Below, piece after piece: positions 37,522 through 48,714 of a stretch of 64,000 nt of DNA. Position numbers and translations under genes: made by a program. The number at the start of each line of letters is the position of its first letter. Position 1 is the stretch's first letter. The notes under the pieces were generated by a model that did no database searches, was not told where the DNA came from, and saw only the letters and a program-made list of their open reading frames with translations. Source of the DNA: Phyllobacterium sp. 628 (GTDB taxonomy: Bacteria > Pseudomonadota > Alphaproteobacteria > Rhizobiales > Rhizobiaceae); NCBI RefSeq assembly GCF_014189505.1, contig NZ_CP050301.1, positions 813,501-877,500 of the forward strand, given 5' to 3'.

Positions 37522-37731
37522 CTACCAATGCGGTGGTTTGGTGACCGGAATATCCGGAGTTGTGTGCTCTTCCAGGACAAGGAAACGGTCGGTCAGGGCG
37601 TCGAGTTTGCGGCGCATGCCTTCAATGATTTTCCATTGCTCGGCAATCTGGGCGGAGAGTTCCTCGATGGTTTTTTCCTGTTCGGTTACAAGAATTTCGA
37701 GGCTGGTAACCCGGTCCGTCTCTGCTGTCAT
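37522..37731 (-). CDS. slyX: SlyX-family protein
   Basis: A 69-residue protein, mostly one coiled-coil helix (TSLEILVTEQEKTIEELSAQ with heptad hydrophobics), ending in the Pro-rich TKPPHW that marks SlyX proteins. The family is widespread and of unknown function. It lies between the alcohol dehydrogenase and acetyltransferase genes on the same strand with short gaps. Confidence 0.85.
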   Translation of the reverse strand: MTAETDRVTSLEILVTEQEKTIEELSAQIAEQWKIIEGMRRKLDALTDRFLVLEEHTTPDIPVTKPPHW

Positions 37732-37743
37732 TGTCCCACTCCG

Positions 37744-38928
37744 TCACCACGCCGTTCTGTAGATCGCCAAGGCATCGGCCTCGGTTACGTCGCGTGGATT
37801 GTTCACCAGAAGCCGTCCCTGCTTCATCGCATCCGCCGCCATCGCACCGAGATCACTCTCGCCAATGCCGACATCGCGCAACCGCGTCTTTAAGCCCAAT
37901 TGTGTCGAGAGGTTGGCCAAGCGGTTAATAAATTCATGGCAGATCGCCTGAGAACCGCCCGTCACATCCATATTTGCGAAGGCGTGCGGTGCCAGCGCCG
38001 CATAGTGTATCGCAGCTCCATTGGCCGGGTCAGCGGCGTTGAAACGCAGCACATGCGGCAGTACCAAAGCATTGGAAAGACCATGCGGCACATGGAATGT
38101 ACCGCCAATCGGATAGGCGAGGGCATGTACGGCAGCGACGGGTGAATTGGCAAAGGCCTGCCCGGCCAGCATCGAACCGAGCAGCATGGCTGAACGCGCC
38201 GCCCGGTCCGTACCATTGAAAACCGCCGTCTCGATATTGGCGCCGATGAGACGCAGCGCTTCCACCGCCAGCGTCCGGGACAGGGGATTGTTGTTGGCAT
38301 TCTTCGATGCATAGGCTTCGATGGCGTGCACCATAGCGTCAATGCCGGTGGCCGCCGTCACATGCGGCGGCAGTCCAAGCGTCAGATCCGGGTCGAGCAG
38401 CGCCACATCCGGCAGGATCAGCGGCGAGGATACGCCGCGCTTTTCGCTTCCCGCGACCGTGATGATTGAAACCGGCGTAACCTCCGAACCCGTGCCGGCT
38501 GTCGTCGGTATCAGTGCCAGTTTCAGCCGTGGTCCCTTGGCATTGCCGACGCCCCAGGCCTCTTCAAGATTTTCATGCGAGCCAGCAAGCAGCGCCACCA
38601 GCTTGGCTACATCCAGCGACGAGCCGCCGCCAAAGCCGATGACATGGTTGACGCTGCTGTCTTTTGCCACCTCAACGGCGTGCATCAACGTTTTCAGGGA
38701 CGGATCGGCTTCCACGCCGCTGAACAGCGTGATATCCGCCCCCGCGCCTTGCAGGCTGGCAAGGGCAGGCTTGGCCAGACCGAGCGCTAGAATGGTGGCG
38801 TCGGTGACCACAAGCACCCGGTCCTTGGCCTGAATGCGCAGATGCATGGCAAGGTCAGCGCTGGCGCCCGCTGCAAAAACGATGCGCGGTGTGGTGTGAA
38901 AGGCAAAGGGAGCAATCAGTTCTGACAT
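37744..38928 (-). CDS. Iron-containing (group III) alcohol dehydrogenase
   Basis: A 394-residue Fe-ADH. The NAD-binding GFGGGSSLDVAK and PTTAGTGSEVTP motifs are present, and the metal-binding His lie in the HALAYPIGGTFHVPHGLSNA block. It oxidises or reduces small alcohols, substrate unknown. The ATG at 38928 is preferred to a TTG two codons upstream. Followed by slyX after 12 bases. Confidence 0.9.
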   Translation of the reverse strand: MSELIAPFAFHTTPRIVFAAGASADLAMHLRIQAKDRVLVVTDATILALGLAKPALASLQGAGADITLFSGVEADPSLKTLMHAVEVAKDSSVNHVIGFGGGSSLDVAKLVALLAGSHENLEEAWGVGNAKGPRLKLALIPTTAGTGSEVTPVSIITVAGSEKRGVSSPLILPDVALLDPDLTLGLPPHVTAATGIDAMVHAIEAYASKNANNNPLSRTLAVEALRLIGANIETAVFNGTDRAARSAMLLGSMLAGQAFANSPVAAVHALAYPIGGTFHVPHGLSNALVLPHVLRFNAADPANGAAIHYAALAPHAFANMDVTGGSQAICHEFINRLANLSTQLGLKTRLRDVGIGESDLGAMAADAMKQGRLLVNNPRDVTEADALAIYRTAW

Positions 38929-39127
38929 GTCCAAGAGATTGCCAGAGCACGGGCTGGTTTGTCGAGGGCAGCAATTGCTCGCGAAAGGTGTAATTTCTTG
39001 ACTAAAAAGTAAAAAATTCGGTGAAAGAGCGATGGAGAGCCTAACAGAACTGGTTCCATTTGATTTTTCTTTGCTCTAGGGTCAAAAGTTCGGAACGATA
39101 AAAAGCTGATCAACAGCGGATGGGGAC

Positions 39128-40656
<1,529 letters not shown>

Positions 40657-40660
<4 letters not shown>

Positions 40661-41208
40661 CCACCCAGGCACTTCTAGTCATCGATGTGCAGAACGCCAT
40701 TGATGATCCCAAATGGGGCCGCCGGGGCCAGCCGGAAACCGAAACGCATATTGCCCGCCTGCTCGGCGCGTGGCGTGAGCGCCGGTTGCCGGTCATCCAT
40801 ATCAAACATGATTCCACCGATCCGCAATCGCCGTACCGGCCGGGCACCAAAGGCAACGAGTTCAAGCCTGAAGTTGCACCGCAGGTTGGTGAACCCGTCG
40901 TCGACAAGCGCACCAATAATGCCTTCATCGGCACGGATCTGATGGATGTTCTGGATGAGTTGCAGGTGCATAGCCTTGTTGTAACAGGCGTTCTTCTGGA
41001 AAATTCGGTGGATGCCACCGTGCGCATGGCGGCCAATCTCGGTTTTGAAGTCATTGTTCCCGAAGATGCTGTCGCCAGCATCGACCGCAAGGATCATCGC
41101 GGCAAGCAATGGACCGCCGAAGACGTTCATGCGCTGGCCCTGTCCGTTCTTGATGGCGAATACGCCAAAATTTCCACGTCTGACGCTATTATCGAGGCCC
41201 TGCCATGA
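40657..41208 (+). CDS. Isochorismatase-fold cysteine hydrolase homologue lacking the nucleophilic Cys
   Basis: A 183-residue isochorismatase-like protein. The family Asp (ALLVIDVQNA) and Lys (VVDKRTNNAF) are present, but at the position of the nucleophilic cysteine the sequence reads GVLLENSVDATVR, with Ser in place of the expected Cys. True isochorismatases also lack that Cys, so activity is possible but amidase chemistry is doubtful. It is coupled by ATGA overlaps to the ATPase before and the permease after, an odd place for such a gene. A role on an imported nucleoside or base derivative is inferred from context only. Confidence 0.85.
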
Positions 41209-42350
41209 GCCAGCCCTTTGCCAAACTGCCCGCATGGGCTGACTATGGCCTGTTGCCGCTGATCAATCTTATCGTTGCATTTTTCGTTGCCGGCCTCGTT
41301 GTCCTGCTGGTGGGTGAAAGCCCGCTCGATGCGGCCGTTCTGATGGTCAAGGGTGCCTTCGGCTCCGGCGATGGTGTCGGCTATACGCTGTATTATGCGA
41401 CGAATTTCATTTTCACCGGCCTTTGCGTCGCGGTGGCTTTTCATTGCGGCCTGTTCAATATCGGCGGTGAGGGGCAGGCCTATATCGGCGGTCTCGGCGT
41501 CGCACTGGTCGGGCTCGGTTTGGGCGGCGTCCTGCCCTGGTGGATCAACTTTCCCTTGGCCATCATTGCTTCGGCTGTCGTCGGTGGTCTTTGGGCCCTG
41601 ATCCCGGCATGGCTGCAGGCCAAGCGTGGCTCGCACGTAGTTATCACCACCATCATGTTCAATTTCATTGCCGCCAGCATTATGGTCTATCTGCTGGTCG
41701 GCTATCTGAAAGCTGGAGGCACTCAAGCGCCGGAAACCCGCGTCTTCGGCGAAGGCGGGCAATTGCCCGGCCTTGGCTGGCTGCTGGGACTTGTGGGGCT
41801 CAACATGCGCTCCGCTCCGCTCAATGTCAGTTTCCTGCTGGCTCTGGTTTCGGCTTTTCTCGTCTGGGTGCTGATCTGGCGCACCAAGCTCGGTTATGAA
41901 ATCCGCACCATGGGCTACAGCCCCAAGGCAGCACGCTATGCCGGTATCAAGGAAGTGCGGATCATCGTCATCACCATGATGATTTCAGGTGCGCTCGCCG
42001 GTATGATGGCGCTCAACCCGATCATGGGTGCGCAGCACCGCGTCCAGCTCGATTTCGTTGCGGGTGCTGGCTTTGTCGGCATTGCCGTGGCGCTGATGGG
42101 CCGCTCGCATCCTGCAGGCATTGTTCTGGCTGCGATCCTTTTCGGCATGCTCTATCAGGGCGGCGCAGAAATCGCCTTCGACATGCCGAATATTTCGCGA
42201 GACATGATCGTCATCATTCAGGGTCTGGTGATCCTGTTTGCCGGAGCGCTGGAGCATATGTTCCGGCCGACCCTGCTGCGCATTCTGCAGCGGCTTGCCC
42301 GGGTAAAACACCAGCCTACACCCGCCGTTGCTACCGAGGGAGGTCAATAA
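41205..42350 (+). CDS. Nucleoside ABC transporter permease (first)
   Basis: A 381-residue permease of the BMP-associated family (BPD_transp_2), with about ten helices. Family motifs include FTGLCVAVAFHCGLFNIGGE and GSHVVITTIMFNFIAAS. It overlaps the isochorismatase-fold gene by ATGA and the second permease by 1 base (TAATG). Forms a heterodimeric channel with the next gene product. Confidence 0.92.
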   Translation: MSQPFAKLPAWADYGLLPLINLIVAFFVAGLVVLLVGESPLDAAVLMVKGAFGSGDGVGYTLYYATNFIFTGLCVAVAFHCGLFNIGGEGQAYIGGLGVALVGLGLGGVLPWWINFPLAIIASAVVGGLWALIPAWLQAKRGSHVVITTIMFNFIAASIMVYLLVGYLKAGGTQAPETRVFGEGGQLPGLGWLLGLVGLNMRSAPLNVSFLLALVSAFLVWVLIWRTKLGYEIRTMGYSPKAARYAGIKEVRIIVITMMISGALAGMMALNPIMGAQHRVQLDFVAGAGFVGIAVALMGRSHPAGIVLAAILFGMLYQGGAEIAFDMPNISRDMIVIIQGLVILFAGALEHMFRPTLLRILQRLARVKHQPTPAVATEGGQ

Positions 42351-43321
42351 TGGATACTGCCACAGCCATCCTGCAGGTGCTGGATTCCACCATCCGCCTT
42401 TCGGTTCCCCTCTTGCTGGCCTGTCTCGCCGGACTTTATTCCGAACGTGCAGGTATTTTCGATATCGGTCTGGAGGGTAAAATGCTGGCGGGCGCCTTTG
42501 CTGCCGGTGCGGCCGCCGCCTATTCCGGTTCGGCCTATATTGGCTTGCTCGCGGCTGTCGTGATTTCCGTGGCGCTCGGATTGGTGCATGGGTTTGCCTC
42601 GATCACCCATCGCGGCAACCAGATCGTCTCGGGCGTTGCAATCAATTTCATCGCCGCCGGTACAACGGTTATCCTCGGTCAAGCATGGTTCCAGCAGGGC
42701 GGACGTACGCCGTCTCTGCCCAACGACGCCCGCTTCAATCCGATCAATCTGCCTGGCGTAGAGACCCTGAGCGGTGTTCCCATTATCGGTCCGATCTACT
42801 CTGAACTGATTTCGGGCCACTCCATTCTGGTCTATCTCGCGTTTCTGCTGGTGCCGTTCACATGGTGGGTGCTTTACCGCACGCGCTTTGGCCTGCGTCT
42901 GCGCGCGGTCGGTGAAAATCCGGCTGCTGTCGATACGGCAGGCATTTCGGTACCGTGGCTGCGTTATCGCGCCGTCATCTGCTGCGGTGTGCTGTGCGGC
43001 GTTGCCGGTGCCTACCTTGCCACGGCGCAAGGCGCAGGCTTTGTCAAGGACATGACCGCCGGCAAGGGTTATATCGCTCTGGCTGCACTGATCTTCGCCA
43101 AATGGCGTCCGGTTCAGGCCATGTTCGCCTGCCTGCTGTTCGGCTTCCTCGATGCTTTTGCCATCCGCAATCAGGGACATCCTTTGCCGCTGATTGGCGA
43201 AGTGCCGGTCCAGTTGATGCAGGCCTTGCCCTACATCCTCACCATCGTGCTGCTGGCCGGTTTCATCGGCAAGGCAATCCCACCCAAGGCGGGTGGCGTG
43301 GCCTATGTGAAAGAACGTTAA
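42350..43321 (+). CDS. Nucleoside ABC transporter permease (second)
   Basis: A 323-residue permease of the same family, with about nine to ten helices and the motif GLYSERAGIFDIGLEGKML near the N-terminus. GKGYIALAALIFAKWRP later in the chain is typical of BMP-linked and CUT2 permeases. Co-transcribed with the first permease; the cytidine deaminase gene starts 5 bases later. Confidence 0.92.
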   Translation: MDTATAILQVLDSTIRLSVPLLLACLAGLYSERAGIFDIGLEGKMLAGAFAAGAAAAYSGSAYIGLLAAVVISVALGLVHGFASITHRGNQIVSGVAINFIAAGTTVILGQAWFQQGGRTPSLPNDARFNPINLPGVETLSGVPIIGPIYSELISGHSILVYLAFLLVPFTWWVLYRTRFGLRLRAVGENPAAVDTAGISVPWLRYRAVICCGVLCGVAGAYLATAQGAGFVKDMTAGKGYIALAALIFAKWRPVQAMFACLLFGFLDAFAIRNQGHPLPLIGEVPVQLMQALPYILTIVLLAGFIGKAIPPKAGGVAYVKER

Positions 43322-43326
43322 AGAGA

Positions 43327-43731
43327 ATGAGTAAAGACCTGTTCGACGCGGCGTTTGCAGCCATGCAGAAATCGCATTCGCCCTATTCGCAGTTCCCGGT
43401 GGGCGCTGCCGTGCGTACCCGTGATGGCCGGATCTATTCCGGCTGCAACATCGAAGTCGTGTCCTATCCGGAAGGCTGGTGCGCCGAAACCACCACCCTG
43501 TCACACTTCGTCATGGGCGGGGGTGGCACGATCACCGAAATTGCCGTCGTTGCGGAAAAGAAAGCCAAGTGCACGCCCTGCGGCGGCTGCCGCCAGCGTC
43601 TGGCCGAATTTGCCGGACCGGACACGCTGCTGCATCTCTGTGACAATGACGGCATCGTCCAGACGCTGACGATGAAAGAAATATTCCCCTACGGCTTTGA
43701 AGCAGAGGTTTTGGGAAAGGGTGCTGCATGA
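43327..43731 (+). CDS. cdd: Cytidine deaminase
   Basis: A 134-residue Zn enzyme converting cytidine and deoxycytidine to uridine and deoxyuridine. The motifs are SGCNIEVVSYPEG, WCAETTTLS with catalytic Glu and first Zn Cys, and CTPCGGCRQRLAEF with the other two Zn Cys. Length matches the homotetrameric class. The frame is open upstream inside the permease gene; AAAGAGA before the ATG at 43327 fixes the start. Its stop overlaps the next gene by ATGA. Confidence 0.93.
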   Translation: MSKDLFDAAFAAMQKSHSPYSQFPVGAAVRTRDGRIYSGCNIEVVSYPEGWCAETTTLSHFVMGGGGTITEIAVVAEKKAKCTPCGGCRQRLAEFAGPDTLLHLCDNDGIVQTLTMKEIFPYGFEAEVLGKGAA

Positions 43732-44528
43732 TCGCGCCCGCCACCGGAGCTCTTATCCATAAATTGCAAGGTCTGGCGCCGCGCGTGGCGCTGGTGCTGG
43801 GGTCTGGCCTCGGCTCGCTGGTCGATGCGGTGGAAGATGCCATCCGCATTCCCTATGCCGATCTGCCTGGTTTTCCCCATAGCGGCGTTTCCGGCCATGC
43901 GGGCGAAGTGGTGGCAGGGTATCTCTCCGGCAAGCCGGTGCTGATGCTGGCGGGCCGTGCGCACTATTACGAGAAGGGCGATGCTTCGGTCATGCGCCCT
44001 GTTATGGCGGCGCTCGCCGATCTCGGCGTTGAAAAGCTGATCCTCACCAATGCGGCGGGTTCCGTGCGCCACGATCTGGCACCCGGCAGCGTCATGCTGA
44101 TTGATGACCATATCAACTATTCCGGCCTCAATCCGCTGATTGGCGAGCCCTCAGACCAGCGCTTTGTCGGTATGACTGCGGCCTACGACAAAAAGCTCAA
44201 GGATGCTTTCATCATTGCAGCCAGCGAGGTCGGCGAAAAACTGCCTATGGGTGTCTATATGTGGTTTTCCGGTCCGTCTTTTGAGACACCGGCGGAAATT
44301 CGCATGGCGCGAACCTTGGGCGCCGATGCGGTGGGCATGTCCACGGTGCCGGAGGTTATTCTGGCGCGGTTCTTTGGTCTGCGCGTTGCCGCCTGTTCGG
44401 TGATTACCAATTACGGGGCAGGCATGACGGGAGCGGAGCTCTCGCATGAGGAAACCAAGGATGTTGCGCCGAAGGGTGGTGCACGCCTGCAGAAAATCAT
44501 TCGTGCGCTGGTTCGGGAGATCGGCTGA
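43728..44528 (+). CDS. Purine-nucleoside phosphorylase
   Basis: A 266-residue PNP of the trimeric NP-I class, splitting inosine/guanosine with phosphate. Motifs: VLGSGLGSLVD, LAGRAHYYEKG, LTNAAGSVRHD, FSGPSFETPAEIRMARTLG (Glu for purine contact) and TNYGAGMTG. Coupled by ATGA to cdd and followed after 3 bases by thymidine phosphorylase. This is the salvage step after nucleoside import by the genes just upstream. Confidence 0.93.
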   Translation: MIAPATGALIHKLQGLAPRVALVLGSGLGSLVDAVEDAIRIPYADLPGFPHSGVSGHAGEVVAGYLSGKPVLMLAGRAHYYEKGDASVMRPVMAALADLGVEKLILTNAAGSVRHDLAPGSVMLIDDHINYSGLNPLIGEPSDQRFVGMTAAYDKKLKDAFIIAASEVGEKLPMGVYMWFSGPSFETPAEIRMARTLGADAVGMSTVPEVILARFFGLRVAACSVITNYGAGMTGAELSHEETKDVAPKGGARLQKIIRALVREIG

Positions 44529-44531
44529 ATC

Positions 44532-45848
44532 ATGTTGCTGCCACAGGAAATCATTCGCCGTAAACGCGACGGTCACGCGCTTGATGCTGCGGATATCACC
44601 GCCTTCGTCAATGCCATGAGTTCGGGCGCGATCACCGAAGGGCAGGTAGCGGCTTTCGCCATGGCCGTATTCTTCAACGGCATGAAGCGCGACGAGGCCG
44701 TGGCGCTGACGCGTGCCATGCGCGATTCCGGCGACATTCTCGATTGGTCTGATCTGCCGGGACCGGCTGTCGACAAGCATTCCACCGGCGGCGTTGGCGA
44801 CAATGTCTCGCTGATGCTCGCGCCGATAGCGGCAGCCTGCGGTGCCTATGTGCCGATGATTTCCGGACGCGGTCTTGGCCATACGGGCGGTACGCTCGAC
44901 AAGATGGATTCGATCCCCGGTTATCGCAGTCAGCCGGACAATGCTCTGTTTCGCAAGGTCGTGCACGAGGTCGGCTGTGCCATTATCGGCCAGACAGCCA
45001 ATCTCGCGCCTGCCGACAAGCGGTTTTATTCCATTCGCGATGTCACGGCGACGGTGGAATCCATTCCGCTCATCACCGCATCAATCCTGTCGAAGAAACT
45101 TTCGGCAGGCCTCAACGCGCTGGTGCTCGATGTCAAATCCGGCAATGGCGCGTTCATGGCCCGCAGCCGGGATGCGGTGGCATTGGCGGAAAGCATCGTA
45201 GCGGTTGCCACGGGCGCAGGCCTCACCACAACCGCGCTTTTGACCGATATGAACGAGCCGCTGGCGCTTGCAGCGGGTAACGCTGTCGAAGTGCAGAATG
45301 CGGTGGATTTCCTCACCGGTGATCGTAGGGATACCCGCCTTGAGGCCGTCACGCTGGCGCTTGTCGCCGAAATGCTGGTTTCGGCGAAACTGGCGGATAG
45401 TCCCAAGATGGCCATGGACAGGGCAAAAGATGCTCTGAGTTCCGGCAAGGCCGCAGAGATTTTCGGCCGTATGGTCACCGGATTGGGCGGTCCGGCGGAT
45501 TTCGTTGCACGGGCCAAACATTATCTGCCGGTCGCCCCGGTCACGCTGGAAGTAAAGGCACCGCATGCGGGCTATGTCTCATCGGTTGAAACCCGTGCCA
45601 TCGGTGTTGCGGTTGTCACGCTTGGCGGCGGCCGTATCCGCCCGCAGGACCCGGTCGATCATGCGGTCGGAATCACCGCCCTGCAACCCATCGGCGCCCG
45701 CATGGAAATCGGCGACCCATTGGCGCTCGTCCATGCCCGCAGTGTGAGTGATGGCGAGGCAGCCGTTCGGGCAGTTCTTGGCGCCTTCGGTTTCTCCGAA
45801 CGCAAACCGCGCGCGATCAATCCGGTGCTTCGGCGTATTGGCGCGTAA
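44532..45848 (+). CDS. deoA: Thymidine phosphorylase
   Basis: A 438-residue pyrimidine-nucleoside phosphorylase. The family signature SGRGLGHTGGTLDKMDSIPG is near residue 115, the phosphate-binding DKHSTGGVGD near 80, and LDVKSGNGAFM near 200. It has the full three-domain length of DeoA. Last gene of the nucleoside operon; a long palindromic repeat follows. Confidence 0.94.
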   Translation: MLLPQEIIRRKRDGHALDAADITAFVNAMSSGAITEGQVAAFAMAVFFNGMKRDEAVALTRAMRDSGDILDWSDLPGPAVDKHSTGGVGDNVSLMLAPIAAACGAYVPMISGRGLGHTGGTLDKMDSIPGYRSQPDNALFRKVVHEVGCAIIGQTANLAPADKRFYSIRDVTATVESIPLITASILSKKLSAGLNALVLDVKSGNGAFMARSRDAVALAESIVAVATGAGLTTTALLTDMNEPLALAAGNAVEVQNAVDFLTGDRRDTRLEAVTLALVAEMLVSAKLADSPKMAMDRAKDALSSGKAAEIFGRMVTGLGGPADFVARAKHYLPVAPVTLEVKAPHAGYVSSVETRAIGVAVVTLGGGRIRPQDPVDHAVGITALQPIGARMEIGDPLALVHARSVSDGEAAVRAVLGAFGFSERKPRAINPVLRRIGA

Positions 45849-45860
45849 ACAGGACAAATA

Positions 45861-46070
45861 CCCCCTCTCCGTCATCCTCGGGCTTGACCCGAGGACCCAC
45901 GGCTAGGAAGCACAGTTATTTCACCGCGTTCGATACATTCCAGATTCCGCAATTCTCAATGACGATGAGTTTTGCGCAAGCCCTTCGTGGGACCACATCA
46001 AGTGTGGGAGTACATAAAAAACTCTTGCCGTGGGTCCTCGGGTCAAGCCCGAGGATGACGGAGAAGGGGG
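45861..46070. repeat. MITE-like element with 43-bp terminal inverted repeats
   Basis: A left arm (45861-45903) and right arm (46027-46070) are reverse complements over 43 bases with one single-base difference, flanking a core of about 123 bases. Each arm contains its own palindrome, CCTCGGG-CTTGA-CCCGAGG, a repeat common in Hyphomicrobiales. No transposase frame is inside. It lies between the convergent deoA and upp genes and could also act as a two-way transcription stop. Confidence 0.8.
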
Positions 46071-46137
46071 TACCCCAATGATGAAGAGAGTATGCCAAGT
46101 TGGTAATGGGACTGGTAGACGGAATAATCACATCGGC

Positions 46138-46764
46138 CTACTTCGTCCCGTACATCCTATCACCCGCATCGCCCAGACCCGGCATGATATAGCCCTTTTC
46201 GTTCAAATGGCTGTCGATGGCGGCGGTGAATACCGGCACGTCCGGGTGCGCTTTTGTAAACCGTTCGATGCCTTCCGGCGCTGCCAGCAGGCACAGGAAG
46301 CGGATATTGGTCGCACCGCGATCCTTCAGCTTCTGGATGGCGGCGATGGCCGAATTGGCAGTTGCGAGCATCGGGTCAACAACAATGATCAGCCGGTTGA
46401 CGATGTCTTCCGGTGCCTTGAAATAATATTCCACCGGTTGCAACGTGTCATGATCGCGATAAAGCCCGATATGGGCGACGCGGGCTGCCGGCACCAGATC
46501 GAGCATGCCTTCCAGAAGGCCGTTGCCCGCGCGCAGAATTGACGCGAAAACCAGCTTCTTCCCCTCAAGCACCGGCGCATCCATTTCCATCATCGGGGTC
46601 TGGATTTTGATAGTCGTCAGTTCCAGATCGCGCGTGACCTCATAGCAGAGCAGGAGCGAAATCTCCTTGAGCAACCGCCGGAACCCCGCTGTGGACGTGT
46701 CCTTGTCGCGCATAATGGTAAGCTTGTGCTGGACAAGCGGATGGGAAACGATCGTAACGCCCAT
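46138..46764 (-). CDS. upp: Uracil phosphoribosyltransferase
   Basis: A 208-residue UPRTase making UMP from uracil and PRPP. The PRPP loop is in [18 protein letters not shown], and the uracil-binding end in [18 protein letters not shown]. Full length for the family. It is 32 bases downstream of the adenosine deaminase gene, likely the same transcript, extending the salvage pathway of the convergent operon. Confidence 0.95.
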   Translation of the reverse strand: MGVTIVSHPLVQHKLTIMRDKDTSTAGFRRLLKEISLLLCYEVTRDLELTTIKIQTPMMEMDAPVLEGKKLVFASILRAGNGLLEGMLDLVPAARVAHIGLYRDHDTLQPVEYYFKAPEDIVNRLIIVVDPMLATANSAIAAIQKLKDRGATNIRFLCLLAAPEGIERFTKAHPDVPVFTAAIDSHLNEKGYIMPGLGDAGDRMYGTK

Positions 46765-46796
46765 GGAAAACCCCTTTACTCAAAATTTGGGAAACC

Positions 46797-47816
46797 TTAG
46801 CTGTTCGCAGCCGATCCCGCAAAGTCTGCATCCCCGGCACGCACAGTTTTGTCGCTGTCGAGCCGCGCAATCAGCTGGTTTCGTGTCTCTTCATCCACAT
46901 AGGCGGCTTTCAGCGCAGTCCGCGTGACCTCCGTCAGCATAGTCTCGTCATAGCCGAAGAATTCTGCCGCGATGTCATATTCACACGTCAGGTCCGTATG
47001 AAAATAAGGCGGATCGTCGGAATTGAGTGTCACCGGCACACCCGCTTTGGCCAGCGCGGGCAGCGGATGCGCGGGAAAATCGGGGTAGACCTGCAGCGAA
47101 ATGTTCGATCCGGGACAGCATTCCAGCAGGATTTGCTCTTCCGCCAGCCGCCGCACAAGGTCAGGATTTTCAATGGCCCGCACCCCATGGCCGATGCGTG
47201 ATGGCTTGAGCGCATCCAGCGCGTTGGCAACGCTCTCCCAGCCGGAGAGCTCGCCCGCATGGACGGTGATACCCAAGCCTGCATCCCGCGCCACATCGAA
47301 CGCCTGGGCAAAATCACGGGGGTGATGCATGCGCTCATCGCCCGCCATGCCAAAGCCTGTCACCAGCGGGTGCGGGTTCTCGGCAATGTATTTCGCTGCC
47401 TGCATTACTGCTTCCGGTCCCTTGTGACGCAGGCCGGTAGCAATCATGCGCGATTCGATGCCGGTTGCCGCCTTGGCCCGGCGCATACCCTCCGCCAGTC
47501 CTTCGATATAGGCGCGGGGTGACAGCCCGGCACTGATCGCATGGTCGGTTGAAATGAAAACTTCCGAATAGATCGCATCCTGTTTGGCAAGGGAAAGCAG
47601 ATAGTCCTCGGTCAGATCAGCATAGTCCTCCTCGGTGCGGAACAGCGCCGATGCCTGATCGTAGGCATGGAGAAACGAGGTGAAGTCATGCCAGACGAAC
47701 TTGCCGCCGACGATAAAAGCCGAAACATCGGCGCCGTATTTGGCAGCTTTTCGCTCGACCAGACCCGGCGAAGCAGCCCCTTCAACGTGACAATGCAGTT
47801 CAGCCTTCAGGACCAT
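46797..47816 (-). CDS. add: Adenosine deaminase
   Basis: A 339-residue adenosine deaminase (adenosine to inosine). Metal ligands and catalytic residues are seen in AELHCHVEGAASP, ITVHAGELSGWE (His and Glu) and TLNSDDPPYF (Asp pair). GGAG lies before the ATG at 47816; the longer frame from 47858 is unlikely. Divergent from ubiE. Its product feeds the purine nucleoside phosphorylase encoded nearby. Confidence 0.93.
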   Translation of the reverse strand: MVLKAELHCHVEGAASPGLVERKAAKYGADVSAFIVGGKFVWHDFTSFLHAYDQASALFRTEEDYADLTEDYLLSLAKQDAIYSEVFISTDHAISAGLSPRAYIEGLAEGMRRAKAATGIESRMIATGLRHKGPEAVMQAAKYIAENPHPLVTGFGMAGDERMHHPRDFAQAFDVARDAGLGITVHAGELSGWESVANALDALKPSRIGHGVRAIENPDLVRRLAEEQILLECCPGSNISLQVYPDFPAHPLPALAKAGVPVTLNSDDPPYFHTDLTCEYDIAAEFFGYDETMLTEVTRTALKAAYVDEETRNQLIARLDSDKTVRAGDADFAGSAANS

Positions 47817-47929
47817 GCGGGTTCTCCATTCGATAAAATTCGCAGCGCGTCGCTTCATCGCGCAACAGACAATAGCCTTCTGCGTTTCAATCTTCTATTG
47901 TCCAGCCAACGAAATCAGCAGGTAGCACA

Positions 47930-48706
47930 ATGAGCCAGCAACGCACCGGTGCCCATGGCGGCATGGAAACATCCTTCGGCTTTCAGGATGTCGGCGATGG
48001 GGAAAAGCAGACACGCGTCAATGACGTCTTTCATAAAGTCGCCAAGCGCTACGATGTGATGAACGATCTGATGTCCGGCGGGCTGCATCGCGTCTGGAAG
48101 GATTCGATGATCGCTTGGCTGGCACCGTCCAAGACCGCCAACTGGAAAGTACTGGATGTGGCTGGCGGCACCGGCGATATTGCCTTCCGCATTGTCGAAG
48201 CTTCGAATCGCAATGCTCACGCCACGGTGCTGGATATCAACGGCTCCATGCTCGGCGTCGGTCGTGACCGCGCTGAAAAGCAGGGGCTTGCCGGTAACAC
48301 CGAATTTGTCGAAGCCAATGCAGAGGAGCTGCCGTTCGAAGACGCCAGCTTTGACGCCTATACGATTGCCTTCGGTATCCGCAATGTACCGCGCATCGAT
48401 CACGCGCTGGCAGAGGCCTACCGGGTGCTGAAGCCGGGCGGGCGTTTCATGTGCCTCGAGTTTTCCGAAGTGGAGCTGCCGGTTCTCGACAAGATTTATG
48501 ATGCGTGGTCGTTCAACGCCATTCCGAAGATCGGCAAGGCGGTTACCGGCGATGCGGATTCCTATCAATACCTGGTTGAATCCATTCGCAAGTTCCCGCG
48601 CCAGTCCGATTTCGCCGAGATGATCCGCACGGCAGGCTTCGAGCGTGTCAGCTGGCGTAATTTTACCGGCGGTATCGCCGCCCTGCATTCCGGCTGGAAG
48701 TTGTGA
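47930..48706 (+). CDS. ubiE: Ubiquinone/menaquinone biosynthesis C-methyltransferase
   Basis: A 258-residue SAM-dependent methyltransferase of the UbiE/COQ5 family. The SAM motif is [15 protein letters not shown], and [17 protein letters not shown] and GNVP-type [20 protein letters not shown] are family signatures. It begins the ubiE-ubiB-coaBC run typical of Hyphomicrobiales. ubiB starts 8 bases after its stop. Confidence 0.95.
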   Translation: MSQQRTGAHGGMETSFGFQDVGDGEKQTRVNDVFHKVAKRYDVMNDLMSGGLHRVWKDSMIAWLAPSKTANWKVLDVAGGTGDIAFRIVEASNRNAHATVLDINGSMLGVGRDRAEKQGLAGNTEFVEANAEELPFEDASFDAYTIAFGIRNVPRIDHALAEAYRVLKPGGRFMCLEFSEVELPVLDKIYDAWSFNAIPKIGKAVTGDADSYQYLVESIRKFPRQSDFAEMIRTAGFERVSWRNFTGGIAALHSGWKL

Positions 48707-48714
48707 CGTTCTGA

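Noticed and set aside
42955..43326. Upstream extension of the cytidine deaminase frame
   Set aside because: It lies wholly within the permease gene in another frame; the conserved N-terminus starts at 43327.
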